From Sphingobium psychrophilum (lineage in GTDB: Bacteria; Pseudomonadota; Alphaproteobacteria; Sphingomonadales; Sphingomonadaceae), in the NCBI RefSeq assembly GCF_012927105.1, contig NZ_JABBFV010000018.1, positions 1-64,000 of the forward strand: a DNA stretch of 64,000 nt, in the 5' to 3' direction. The translations under genes and the position numbers were made by a program. Under the pieces are notes generated by a model, which searched no databases, was not told the origin of the DNA, and saw only the letters and a program-made list of their open reading frames with translations. This document shows, piece after piece, positions 52,561 to 60,810 of the stretch. Every line of letters begins with the position of its first letter. Position 1 is the first letter of the stretch.

Positions 52561-53996
52561 CAGTCGACTTCCTCTGGAAGCGCGCCAATGACCGATTTCA
52601 CCTCCAGAAACTCCTCCAGCCCGAACCTGCCAAATTCGCGGCCATTCCCCGACTGCTTGTAGCCGCCAAACGGCATGTCCATGGCCAGCCCGCCAGCATT
52701 GACGAACACCGCGCCCGCGCGGATGCGGCTGACGAACTTGCGCGCATGGGCGGGGTCGCCCGCAATATAGGCACCCAGCCCATAGGGCGTGTCATTGGCG
52801 ATGCGGATCGCGTCCTCATCATCTTCATAGGGCATGAGGACCAGGACGGGGCCGAAAATCTCCTCCTTGGCGATCGTCATGTCGGGCGTGACGTTGGCGA
52901 AGACGGTGGGGCGGACATAGCTGCCCGCGTCCATCCCTTCGGGACGGCCGGTGCCGCCGGTGACGAGGGTGGCGCCTTCGTCGATGCCGGTCTGGATCAG
53001 GCCCTGGATGCGGTCCCACTGGCGTTGGCTGACGACCGGGCCGATATGATCGCCCTCGCTCAGCGGATCGCCGACCTTCTTGGCGGCGAACATCGCGCCG
53101 ACCTTTTCCGCCGCTTCGTCATGCTGGGACTTGTGGACCAGCATCCGGGTGGGCGCGACGCAGCTCTGGCCGCTGTTGAGCAGCACGCCGCCCACTCCGC
53201 CAGGCAGCGCCTTGTCGAGCGGCGTGCCTTCCAAAATGATGTTGGGTGACTTGCCGCCCAGTTCCTGCGCGACGCGCTTGACGGTGTCGGCGGCATTCTT
53301 GGCGACCATGATGCCCGCGCGGGTGGAGCCGGTGAAGCTCACCATGTCGATGTCGGGATGTTGGGCGAGCGCGGTGCCCACGCCTTCGCCATCACCCTGC
53401 ACCAGGTTGAAGACGCCGGGCGGCACGCCGGCCGCGTCCAATATCTCGGCAAAGATGGCGGCGCAGCTCGGCGCTTCCTCGGAGGGCTTGAGGATCATCG
53501 TGCAGCCGGCCGCGAGAGCCGGGCCGACCTTGGCGACGATCTGGTTCATCGGCCAGTTCCAGGGCGTGATGAGCGCGACTACGCCGATCGGCTCGCGCAC
53601 CACCCTATTATCGCCGATCTTCTCGGAAAATTCGTAATTTTTGAGCGCATTGAGCGCTTGACCCAGATGGCCCAGGCCCGATCCGGCTTGCGCCGTCTGG
53701 GCGATGGAAATGGGGCAGCCCATTTCGGTGGCGATGGCGCGGGCGATGTCGGGGACGCGCTTTTGATATTCGGCGACGATCCGTTCGAGCAGCGCGACGC
53801 GCTCCTCGCGGCTGGTCAGCGAAAATGTTTCGAATGCGCGCCGAGCCGCGACGACGGCGGCGTCGACATCGGCGGCGGTGCCCAGGATCAGGTCGGCGGC
53901 GCTCTGGTCGGTGGCCGGATTGATGACGGGGACGGTCCGGCCGCCCTGGCTGTCGATCCAATGGCCGTCGATATAATGTTGCATCGTATTGGGCAT
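52560..53996 (-). CDS. NAD(P)-dependent aldehyde dehydrogenase
   Basis: 478 residues of the aldehyde dehydrogenase superfamily. Catalytic Cys279 (LLNSGQSCVAPTRM), the general base Glu245 (VAQELGGKSPN), the FTGSTRAG cofactor loop and TPWNWPMNQ with its oxyanion Asn are all present. The ATG at 53996 follows AAGGA. It is the third gene of the LigF-like/LigG-like/ALDH/CmcJ-like operon, 10 bases after LigG. In Sphingobium SYK-6 the side-chain aldehyde vanilloyl acetaldehyde is oxidised by an ALDH (ValA) after LigG; an equivalent step is inferred here from gene order. Confidence 0.93.
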   Translation of the reverse strand: MPNTMQHYIDGHWIDSQGGRTVPVINPATDQSAADLILGTAADVDAAVVAARRAFETFSLTSREERVALLERIVAEYQKRVPDIARAIATEMGCPISIAQTAQAGSGLGHLGQALNALKNYEFSEKIGDNRVVREPIGVVALITPWNWPMNQIVAKVGPALAAGCTMILKPSEEAPSCAAIFAEILDAAGVPPGVFNLVQGDGEGVGTALAQHPDIDMVSFTGSTRAGIMVAKNAADTVKRVAQELGGKSPNIILEGTPLDKALPGGVGGVLLNSGQSCVAPTRMLVHKSQHDEAAEKVGAMFAAKKVGDPLSEGDHIGPVVSQRQWDRIQGLIQTGIDEGATLVTGGTGRPEGMDAGSYVRPTVFANVTPDMTIAKEEIFGPVLVLMPYEDDEDAIRIANDTPYGLGAYIAGDPAHARKFVSRIRAGAVFVNAGGLAMDMPFGGYKQSGNGREFGRFGLEEFLEVKSVIGALPEEVD

Positions 53997-54006
53997 GGGA
54001 AAATCC

Positions 54007-54828
54007 TTATGCGGGAAGAAGGCCGAGATCGGCGTCGGTGGCGGGGACGCCCCATTTGTCGCGGGGCGGCAGCGGGCGGCTGTCCCAGGGCGGGTCGAGG
54101 GCGAAGCTGGAGATGGCGCGCCCATCGGGCAGGCGACCATTGCCGCCGCCCTGGCTATAATCATAATAGAGCGTCATCAGTTCGCGATGGCCATGGTGGC
54201 GCTGCGCTACGGGGTGCGACAGGCACGCCTCGCGCCAGCGCAGCAGCCGGGTCAGGTGCTGCGGGATCTGATAGGCCTCATAATAGTCGAGGAACCAGAG
54301 CCGCTTGAACATCGGGGTGAAGGCGACTTCGGCCCAGCCGAAGCGGTCGAACAGATAGTCGCCGTCGGGCGCATAATGGCGCAGATAATCGTCCAGCCGC
54401 GCATATTGGGCGTCCACCTCCGCCTTATGCTCGTCGCGCCTGGCCGGGTCGCGGTTCAGGATCATGCGATAGCCCGCGCCGGTAAATTGGCCGTCGGTCG
54501 CGCACAGCATCGCTTCGACCGCATGTTCGTAAGGGTCTTGGCGCGCCACCAGCGGATCGGGGTATCGATCCTCGACATAGCGCATGATGACCATGCTTTC
54601 CTTCAACGTCGCGCCATTTTCCAGCTCCAGCGCGGGCAAAGCCGTGGTCCCGCGCGTCTTGGCAAGCAGCCAGTCGGGGCGCGGCTGCGATATGTCGATC
54701 TCATGATCGGCCATGATGCCGTGCAACCCCTTCAGGTCGAGCAGCAACTCGATCCGTTCGGAAAAGGGGCAGCCGGGAATATGATACATGCGCAATTGCC
54801 CGGCGGCGGGTTCGTCCTGCCAGCCCAT
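54007..54828 (-). CDS. ligG: LigG-like glutathione transferase (glutathione-removing)
   Basis: 273 residues, very similar from memory to LigG of Sphingobium SYK-6: MYHIPGCPFSER with the active-site cysteine (Cys20), EIDISQPRPDWLLAKTRGTTALP, GAGYRMILNRD, FGWAEVAFTPMFKRLWFLDYYE and YYDYSQGGGNGRLPDGRAISSF (in parts). LigG is an omega-like GST that strips glutathione from the thioether left by LigF, yielding beta-hydroxypropiovanillone-type products. It sits 3 bases downstream of the LigF-like gene, as expected for consecutive steps. The C-terminal DKWGVPATDADLGL tail is also LigG-like. Stereochemical preference cannot be read from sequence. Confidence 0.85.
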   Translation of the reverse strand: MGWQDEPAAGQLRMYHIPGCPFSERIELLLDLKGLHGIMADHEIDISQPRPDWLLAKTRGTTALPALELENGATLKESMVIMRYVEDRYPDPLVARQDPYEHAVEAMLCATDGQFTGAGYRMILNRDPARRDEHKAEVDAQYARLDDYLRHYAPDGDYLFDRFGWAEVAFTPMFKRLWFLDYYEAYQIPQHLTRLLRWREACLSHPVAQRHHGHRELMTLYYDYSQGGGNGRLPDGRAISSFALDPPWDSRPLPPRDKWGVPATDADLGLLPA

Positions 54829-54831
54829 GGA

Positions 54832-55584
54832 TCAGGCCGCCGTCGCGGTGGTACGGGCCGGCATCTCGCTCTTGGATTTGGCGAACATGGCCTGGGCCGC
54901 GGGACGGGCGGCGATGCGCTCGATCCAGGCGACCAGATGCGGCGTCGCCTCCTTGTTGACGATGTCGGCATAACCGAACTGCATCCCGTTCGCGATCGCG
55001 AAATTGCAGATATCGGCCAGCGTATAATCCTCCCCTGCCAGCCAGAGGCTTTGCGACAGGCGCCGTTCCAGCCGATCCACCGACACGCGGATCTTGCGCA
55101 TTTCCTCATCCAGCACCTCTTTGGGGAAGCCCGCGCGGGCGCTGCGCCACTTGGCCTGCTGTTCGGGGATCGGGATATGTTTCAGCTTCTCCTCGAACTC
55201 TTCGTCCGACAATTTGCGCGCCATCGGGCCGATCATCCGTTCCCAGCCGATGGTCGACACGCACCAGCAGAAATATTCGTCCACCCACTTGGTCCAGACG
55301 CGCATCTCCGCAATCCGCACCGGATCGGCCGGGCGCAAGCGGACAGCATCGGGAAAGGCATCCTCCAGATACTCGCAGATCACCGTCGATTCAGTGATGA
55401 TATGGCCGTCATGGTCCAGCGCGGGCACCTGGCCGCGCGGATTGATCGCCTTGAACCAGTCCTCATGATGTTCGAAGCGGGTCGGATCGACGAAGCGGGG
55501 CGTAAACTCCAGCCCCTTTTCATACAGGGCCAGCAGCGGTTTCATGGAGTTGGCGGCCGGACCGAAGCTGTAGAGCGTCAACAT
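54832..55584 (-). CDS. ligF: LigF-like glutathione S-transferase (beta-etherase)
   Basis: 250 residues closely matching remembered SYK-6 LigF: LYSFGPAANSMKPLLALYEKGLEF, INPRGQVPALDHDG, ESTVICEYLEDAFPD, MRVWTKWVDEYFCWCVSTIGWER, IPIPEQQAKWRSARAGFPKE and ADICNFAIANGMQ (quoted in parts). LigF cleaves the beta-aryl ether bond of C-alpha-oxidised lignin dimers by attaching glutathione. It is the first gene of the minus operon LigF-LigG-ALDH-CmcJ. No LigE/LigP-type partner for the opposite enantiomer was seen in the window. A 218-base promoter region separates it from the divergent Nu-class GST. Confidence 0.87.
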   Translation of the reverse strand: MLTLYSFGPAANSMKPLLALYEKGLEFTPRFVDPTRFEHHEDWFKAINPRGQVPALDHDGHIITESTVICEYLEDAFPDAVRLRPADPVRIAEMRVWTKWVDEYFCWCVSTIGWERMIGPMARKLSDEEFEEKLKHIPIPEQQAKWRSARAGFPKEVLDEEMRKIRVSVDRLERRLSQSLWLAGEDYTLADICNFAIANGMQFGYADIVNKEATPHLVAWIERIAARPAAQAMFAKSKSEMPARTTATAA

Positions 55585-55802
55585 GCGCTATCCTCACCTT
55601 ATCGTTGTGGCGTCTGGTGCGCCTTCGGTGATGAAATTGGCCGCCGATCGAGCAGGCCGCAAGTCGTCTGTCGATACTATCAGCGGCACTACCCGGTAAT
55701 CCGGGCCGCTCAACCTGTCAGTGGCAATGATAGCGCCGCCACTCGTCTTGCGGTGATAGAAAGGCTTTGCTTTGAGTGACGCAAGAAAAGCCGGAGAGAA
55801 TG

Positions 55803-56471
55803 ATGCTGGAACTGCTGACGTCTGAGACGCCCAACGGCTGGAAAGTCTCGATCCTGCTGGAGGAGCTAGGCGAGCCTTATAAGGTGACGCCGATTGCGCT
55901 GACCGACCGGGTGCAGAAGCAGGACTGGTATGTCGCGCTCAACCCCAATGGCCGCATCCCGACGCTGGTCGATCATGACGCGGGGGACTTCGCCATCTTC
56001 GAATCCGGTGCGATCCTGCTCTATCTGGCGGAAAAGTTCGGCCGTTTCATTCCCACGGACGCGCAGGACCGCAGCCGCGTGATCCAGTGGGTGATGTGGC
56101 AGATGTCGGGACTTGGCCCGATGATGGGACAGGCGACCGTCTTCAACCGCTATTTCGACGAGAAATTGCCGTCGGTGATCGACCGCTATGTGCGGGAGAG
56201 CCAGCGCCTGTTCGGCGTGATGGACGCGCACCTGTCGATACGCGACTATCTGGTCGGCGACTATTCGATCGCCGATATCGCCTGCTTCCCCTGGGTGCGC
56301 GGCCATGAGTGGGCCGGCGTCGACATGGGCGGCTTCCCCCATCTTCAGCGCTGGTTCGACAGGATTTCAGTGCGGCCCGCGGTGCAGCGCGGGCTTCTTA
56401 TCCCCACACCGCCGACTGACGCGGAAATGGCGGAAAAAACGACCAAACAGGGAAAGACCATTCTCGCGTGA
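55803..56471 (+). CDS. Nu-class glutathione S-transferase (YfcG/YghU-like)
   Basis: 222 residues. TPNGWKVSILLEELG at the N-terminus carries the Thr-Pro-Asn motif of Nu-class GSTs, LNPNGRIPTLVDHDAGDFAIFESGAILLYLAEKFG is the glutathione-binding half, and MWQMSGLGPMMGQATVFNRY plus YSIADIACFPWVRGHEW is the helical domain (in parts). Novosphingobium aromaticivorans GSTNu of this class removes glutathione from both enantiomers of the beta-etherase product, so an overlapping role with LigG is plausible. The ATG at 55803 has GGAG at a 6-base spacing; 55800 is also possible. It is co-translated with the thioesterase gene (GTGA overlap). Confidence 0.88.
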   Translation: MLELLTSETPNGWKVSILLEELGEPYKVTPIALTDRVQKQDWYVALNPNGRIPTLVDHDAGDFAIFESGAILLYLAEKFGRFIPTDAQDRSRVIQWVMWQMSGLGPMMGQATVFNRYFDEKLPSVIDRYVRESQRLFGVMDAHLSIRDYLVGDYSIADIACFPWVRGHEWAGVDMGGFPHLQRWFDRISVRPAVQRGLLIPTPPTDAEMAEKTTKQGKTILA

Positions 56472-56887
56472 ACGCTTTCTTCCAGCGGATCGTCCGCATC
56501 GAATGGGGTCATTGCGACCCGGCCGGTATCGTCCACGCGCCGCGCTATTTCGACATTTTCGGCGAAAGCACGATGTTGCTGTTCGAACAGGCTGGCCTGC
56601 CCAAGAAGCGGGAGATGCTGGCGACCATGCCCTTCGCCGGATTCCCGATGGTCGATGTATCGGCGCGTTTCTTCGTGCCGACTGCTTATGGCGACGATGT
56701 GCTGGTGGAGGCGGACGCCCCCCTGTTCGGCAACAGCAGTTTCACCGTGACGCACCGATTGTCGCTGGACGGGCGCCTGTGCGTGGAATGTGTCGAAAAG
56801 CGGGTATGGACCGCGCCCGATGCCAGCCGACCGGGCGGATTGCGGGCGGAGCGGGTGCCGGATTCGGTGCGGGCACTCTTTATATAG
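56468..56887 (+). CDS. 4HBT-family acyl-CoA thioesterase
   Basis: 139 residues forming one hot-dog domain. RIEWGHCDPAGIVHAPRYFDIFGEST holds the signature with Asp17, the position of the catalytic aspartate in Pseudomonas 4-hydroxybenzoyl-CoA thioesterase. The GTG start at 56468 overlaps the GST stop. It would hydrolyse an aromatic acyl-CoA such as vanilloyl-CoA. That substrate would be made by the beta-keto-acid cleavage enzyme encoded 2 kb downstream if vanilloyl acetate is its substrate, as I recall for VceA/VceB of SYK-6. This link is inference. Confidence 0.88.
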   Translation: MNAFFQRIVRIEWGHCDPAGIVHAPRYFDIFGESTMLLFEQAGLPKKREMLATMPFAGFPMVDVSARFFVPTAYGDDVLVEADAPLFGNSSFTVTHRLSLDGRLCVECVEKRVWTAPDASRPGGLRAERVPDSVRALFI

Positions 56888-56896
56888 TGGTTTGTT

Positions 56897-56956
56897 TTCC
56901 CGCGCAGGCGGGAACCCAGTCCTGCCGTCTGAACTAGGCTCCCGCCTACGCGGGAG
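56897..56956. repeat. Imperfect GC-rich inverted repeat
   Basis: Arms 56897-56916 and 56937-56956 match in 17 of 20 positions (core CCCGCG-AGGCGGGA) around a 20-base loop. It is the same style as the element at 15-80 and lies 10 bases after the thioesterase stop, where it may limit read-through. Confidence 0.75.
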
Positions 56957-57036
56957 CACGACATCGCTTTATCTACGTTCAGCACCCGGCAAGCCTGACC
57001 ACGCCATAGCATCCGCCGAGAAAAGGGAGATGCGGC

Positions 57037-57708
57037 ATGGAGCAATCATTCGGACTTTCCGACAGGCGCAGCCTGATCGCGGCCTTGGCGCTGCTGCCGC
57101 TGGCGGCCTGCGCGACCCCGATGGGCCGCTATTCGGTCGAGGATGCGGTGCGACGGCTGCTACAACTGTCGAGCGAGCGGGCCTTTGCCCGGCTGACCGA
57201 ACCGGGGGGATTTTATGACGACCAACTGACGCGGATCGTCCCGCCGGACCTGAGCGGGGGCAGGGGCGGCGCGGTGCTCTCCGCCTTGTTGCGCACCAAC
57301 GCGGTGCGTAATCAGGTCGCGCGATCGCTCAACGATGTGGCGGTGGATCTGGCCGACAATGCCACGCCGATCGTGATGGATGCGGTGCAGCGCATGACGC
57401 TGGCCGATGCGGTGTCGGTGCTGCGTGGCGGCCCGACGGCGGCGACCGACCTGCTGGCGCGCGAAGCGCGCGGATCGGTGGTCGAGGCGCTGCTGCCCGG
57501 CGCGTCGCGCGCGCTGCGGTCCGACATGTTCGAAATGCTGTCCGCCGCGCTCTCGGCCAGCGGGGGCCGGGACTATGCGGCGCTGGCCGATAATGTGTCC
57601 GGCCAGATCGGCGACGCCATCTTCCGCGCAATCGGGCGGGAAGAGGCGGAGATTCGCCGCGATCCGGGTGCGACGCGCGACCCGATCCTGATGGCCTTGC
57701 TGCGATAG
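57037..57708 (+). CDS. DUF4197 lipoprotein
   Basis: 223 residues. A lipoprotein signal with lipobox LAAC (Cys at about 25, RRSLIAALALLPLAACATP) is followed by a DUF4197-like all-helical domain: GRYSVEDAVRRLLQLSSERAFARL, FYDDQLTRIVPPDL, LADAVSVLRGGPTAATDLL (in parts). It is probably anchored to a periplasm-facing membrane. Function is unknown for the family. It appears unrelated to the catabolic genes around it, so it may be a housekeeping remnant between two accessory blocks. Confidence 0.8.
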   Translation: MEQSFGLSDRRSLIAALALLPLAACATPMGRYSVEDAVRRLLQLSSERAFARLTEPGGFYDDQLTRIVPPDLSGGRGGAVLSALLRTNAVRNQVARSLNDVAVDLADNATPIVMDAVQRMTLADAVSVLRGGPTAATDLLAREARGSVVEALLPGASRALRSDMFEMLSAALSASGGRDYAALADNVSGQIGDAIFRAIGREEAEIRRDPGATRDPILMALLR

Positions 57709-57740
57709 GCTTCGATAGGTCTTGATTTCGACGCCGAGAA

Positions 57741-58022
57741 ATGGTGTCGCTTCGTCCCATGGAACAGAAATATCCCGGTGTCGCCGCCATCCCCTGGGAT
57801 CAGCCCGCGACCATGATCGACCTGGACGGCAAGCCGCCGCTGATCGGCACGATTCGCGACTGCGCCGTTCATTTTGGCCTCTACAAGGCCGAAGCCAAGG
57901 TGCACGCGCGTGTGCTGCTGACCCAGCCTGTCCATCGCGAAGGGCGCAAGACGCGCACCTGGCTGCTGGAGCCGGACGAGATCGCGGCCCTGGCCGAACG
58001 GCTGAAGCGCGAAACCAACTGA
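57741..58022 (+). CDS. Hypothetical protein
   Basis: 93 residues (87 if started at the second Met, 57759). No family recognised. The sequence is compact with VHARVLLTQPVHREGRKTRTWLLEPDEIAALAERL suggesting a small beta-strand/helix fold (quoted in parts). No signal peptide. It converges on the XRE regulator gene with a 10-base gap and follows the DUF4197 lipoprotein by 32 bases. Codon usage looks like its neighbours, so it is probably real. Confidence 0.55.
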   Translation: MVSLRPMEQKYPGVAAIPWDQPATMIDLDGKPPLIGTIRDCAVHFGLYKAEAKVHARVLLTQPVHREGRKTRTWLLEPDEIAALAERLKRETN

Positions 58023-58032
58023 GCCTCGCTGG

Positions 58033-58866
58033 TCAGGCGGCCTCGACCTCCGTCTCTTCAACCAGCTTGGCCAGCCGCGCGGCGCTGACATCGTCCAGCG
58101 GCGCGAAGAGAAGCAGGCGCTGGCCCGGTGCTTCCTCGATCGCATAGCTGGTGTGGCGGAACATGATTTCGCCAACGCCGGGCATATCGGCGATGTTCGT
58201 GTCCTCGAAATGGGCCATGATTTCCGATTCCTGCCAATAGCGGCGGAAAAATTCGGACTGGTCCATCATGTCGGCGATGATGCCCTCGAACACCTCCGGC
58301 TGGGCGGTGCGGCTATAGTCCCATTTGAAGCGGGCGATCAGCCGCCGGCACATGTCCTGAAACTTGTCCGGGTCGGCGCGATAGCGCGGGTTCAGCATCA
58401 GAATGCGGAACAAGTTGCGCTCTTCGCGCGGCATTTGACTGTAATCGCGAAAGGCCCGGCCGACCAGCCGGTTCCAGCCGATCACGGTCCAATCCTCCAC
58501 GATCACCAGCGCGGGAATCGACAGCGCGTCCATCAGATGCTGGGTGCCGGCATGGATCGTTTCGTCGGGGCGGCGCGCCAGCGGCGGCGGCCGATGCTGC
58601 GCCAGGGCGAAGAGAAATTCGCGCTCATTGGCGCTGAGGCGCAGCGTGCGGCTCAATCGCTCCAGCATCGGCGCGGATAACTGGACCTCCCGCCCCTGCT
58701 CGAACCATGTGTACCAGGTGACGCTCATTCCCGCCAGCGTCGCCACCTCTTCCCGCCGAAGCCCGCGCGTGCGGCGGCGTTCGCCCGGCGGCAGGCCGAC
58801 TTCGATCGGCGCCAGCTTCGCCCGCGCAGCTTTCAGGAACCGCGACAATTCTTCCCGTTGTGCCAT
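58033..58866 (-). CDS. XRE-family regulator with MmyB-like ligand domain
   Basis: 277 residues. The N-terminal helix-turn-helix (LSRFLKAARAKLAP, RRTRGLRREEVATLAGMSVTWYTWFEQGREVQLS, in parts) has the RGLRREEVA signature of this class. A MmyB-like PAS-type ligand-binding domain follows (PALVIVEDWTVIGWNRLVGRAF onward). Such regulators sense small aromatic or fatty ligands in actinobacteria and proteobacteria. It diverges from the beta-keto-acid cleavage/SDR/SDR operon across 119 bases and is the only regulator in the lignin-type block, so it is the likely controller. Confidence 0.9.
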   Translation of the reverse strand: MAQREELSRFLKAARAKLAPIEVGLPPGERRRTRGLRREEVATLAGMSVTWYTWFEQGREVQLSAPMLERLSRTLRLSANEREFLFALAQHRPPPLARRPDETIHAGTQHLMDALSIPALVIVEDWTVIGWNRLVGRAFRDYSQMPREERNLFRILMLNPRYRADPDKFQDMCRRLIARFKWDYSRTAQPEVFEGIIADMMDQSEFFRRYWQESEIMAHFEDTNIADMPGVGEIMFRHTSYAIEEAPGQRLLLFAPLDDVSAARLAKLVEETEVEAA

Positions 58867-58985
58867 GCCTTATCCAGTTACTCGCAATGATGGGACATCC
58901 TACGGCCTTCTTGCGGGCCGTCTCCTCTGCAAGACCCTGTGGTCTGCGATCGGCAGCATAGCCGAGACTGGACAGGAGAGTAAGA

Positions 58986-59861
58986 TTGGCTGGCAAGCTA
59001 TTTATAACCTGCGCGGTGACGGGAAGCTCGCCGATGCCCACGCATCCCAACTTCCCCTTCCGCCCCGATCATGTCGCGGCCGAAGCGTTGGCCGCGGCGG
59101 AGGCGGGCGCGGCAATCATCCATCTGCATGTGCGTGACCGCGAAACCGGCAACCCGTCGCAGGCGCTGGACGATTATCGGGAGGTCGTTGGCCTGATCCG
59201 CGCCAAGAATAACGAAGTGATCCTGAACGTCACCACGGGGCCGGGCTGCACCTGGATGCAGGGGGATGAAGACCCGGCAGTCTGCGGCCCCGGCACGTTG
59301 ATGTTCACGGCTGAACGGCGGCTGGAGCATATTCTCGACCTCAAGCCCGATATGTGTACGCTCGACATCTGTACGATGCAGCTGTGGGGCGGGGTGGCGA
59401 TCAACCTCGACCCCATGATCACCAAAATGGGACATATGATTCAGGATGCCGGCGTGCTGCCGGAGATCGAATGTTTCGAGGCGGGCGATTTCGTGTTCGC
59501 CGACGACCTGATGGCCAAGGGCGCAATTCCGAAACATGTGCCCTTCACCTTCGTCCTGGGCACCAAATATGGCTTGCCCGCGACGACAGAAGCCATGCTC
59601 TATGCCAAGAATCAGCTTCCGCGTGGGGCGCAGTTCACCGGCTTTGGCGTCAGCCGCCACAGCTTCCCCATGGCGGCGCAGTCCGCGTTGCTGGGCGGCA
59701 ATATCCGGGTCGGATTCGAAGATACGATCTACCTGCGGCGCGGTAAACTGGCGCAGGACAATGCCGACCTGGTCCGTTGGGGCGTCGACATCATCGAACG
59801 GATTGGCGGCGACGTCGCCAGCGCGGGTGAAGCGCGGGCTATGCTGGGCCTGAAACAATAA
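58986..59861 (+). CDS. Beta-keto acid cleavage enzyme (BKACE, DUF849)
   Basis: 291 residues of the BKACE family. The zinc ligands His46 and His48 are in AAIIHLHVRDRETG, the same numbering as in Kce, with the catalytic-site acidic residues in IECFEAGD and a late VGFEDTIYL Glu. The family condenses a beta-keto acid with acetyl-CoA and cleaves it to acetoacetate plus an acyl-CoA. Start is TTG at 58986, supported by GGAGAG upstream and by the family N-terminus. It heads an operon with two SDRs (13-base gap). In a beta-aryl-ether pathway the expected substrate is an aroyl acetate such as vanilloyl acetate; that assignment is inferred. Confidence 0.9.
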   Translation: MAGKLFITCAVTGSSPMPTHPNFPFRPDHVAAEALAAAEAGAAIIHLHVRDRETGNPSQALDDYREVVGLIRAKNNEVILNVTTGPGCTWMQGDEDPAVCGPGTLMFTAERRLEHILDLKPDMCTLDICTMQLWGGVAINLDPMITKMGHMIQDAGVLPEIECFEAGDFVFADDLMAKGAIPKHVPFTFVLGTKYGLPATTEAMLYAKNQLPRGAQFTGFGVSRHSFPMAAQSALLGGNIRVGFEDTIYLRRGKLAQDNADLVRWGVDIIERIGGDVASAGEARAMLGLKQ

Positions 59862-59874
59862 AGAAAGGATCGAT

Positions 59875-60810
59875 ATGACACAGACAGCAGCAGCGCCCAT
59901 GGGCGACGTCAGCGGCCGCACGGCCTTCATTACCGGCGGCGCGAACGGCATTGGCCTTGGCATCGCCCGTGCGCTGGTGCGCGCCGGCGCCAATGTGGTG
60001 ATCGCGGACATTCGCGAGGACGCCCTGGCGCAGGCGAAGGCCGACCTGGCCGCCGATGCGCAGGTGGAGACGGTGCAGTTGGACGTCACCGACCGCGCCG
60101 GCTTCGCCTGCGCCGCCGACGCGGCGGAGGCGCGCTTCGGCAAGATCCATATCCTGGTCGGCAATGCCGGGGTGGGCGTGATGGGGCCGGTGCTGGATGC
60201 GCGTTTCGACGATTGGGACTGGGGCATGGGCGTCAATCTGGGCGGGGTCATCAACGGCCTGGTCACGATCCTGCCGCGGATCAAGGCGCATGGCGAGGGT
60301 GGTCAGATCGTCACCACCTCCTCCCAATCTGCGCTGATCCCGATCGGCTATTCGGCCATTTATACCGCGGCGAAGGCCGCGGTGCTGGGCATTTCCGAAG
60401 CGATAAGGGGCGAACTGGCGGCGGAGAATATCGGCGTGTCCGCCTTCATGCCAGGCCCGGTGCAGAGCAATATCGCCCATAGCGGCGAACTGCGCCCGGC
60501 CGAATATCGGGAAGATAGCGGCTATCGCCAGCGCGAGGAAGAACTGGAGCAGCGCCCCGTATCGCCGCTCTGGATGAGCGCGGACGAAGTGGGCGATCGG
60601 GTGCTGGCCGGCATCCGCGCCAATGACCTCTATATCCTGACCCACCCCGAATTTGCGGCCGGGATGCGGACGCGCTTCGACGCGATCCTGGCCTCCTTCC
60701 CTGATGAGACGATCAACCAGGATCGGGCGAAGGCGATCGGTTTCCTGCTATCCAATCCGGTGTTCGACGATCAACTGGCGCGGCGCAAGGCGAAGGAACT
60801 GGCGGCATGA
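59875..60810 (+). CDS. SDR-family dehydrogenase (LigD/L/N/O-like)
   Basis: 311 residues, longer than a core SDR, as in the lignin C-alpha dehydrogenases. Nucleotide-binding ITGGANGIGLGIARAL, Asp in VVIADIRED (NAD preference), NAG motif VGNAGVG, and the catalytic Tyr163-x3-Lys167 in IYTAAKAAVLG are present. The FDDWDWGMGVNLGGVINGLV and LYILTHPEF segments resemble SYK-6 LigL/LigD-type enzymes that oxidise the C-alpha alcohol of arylglycerol-beta-aryl ethers. It overlaps the next SDR gene by 4 bases. Two such enzymes could handle opposite stereoisomers. Confidence 0.85.
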   Translation: MTQTAAAPMGDVSGRTAFITGGANGIGLGIARALVRAGANVVIADIREDALAQAKADLAADAQVETVQLDVTDRAGFACAADAAEARFGKIHILVGNAGVGVMGPVLDARFDDWDWGMGVNLGGVINGLVTILPRIKAHGEGGQIVTTSSQSALIPIGYSAIYTAAKAAVLGISEAIRGELAAENIGVSAFMPGPVQSNIAHSGELRPAEYREDSGYRQREEELEQRPVSPLWMSADEVGDRVLAGIRANDLYILTHPEFAAGMRTRFDAILASFPDETINQDRAKAIGFLLSNPVFDDQLARRKAKELAA

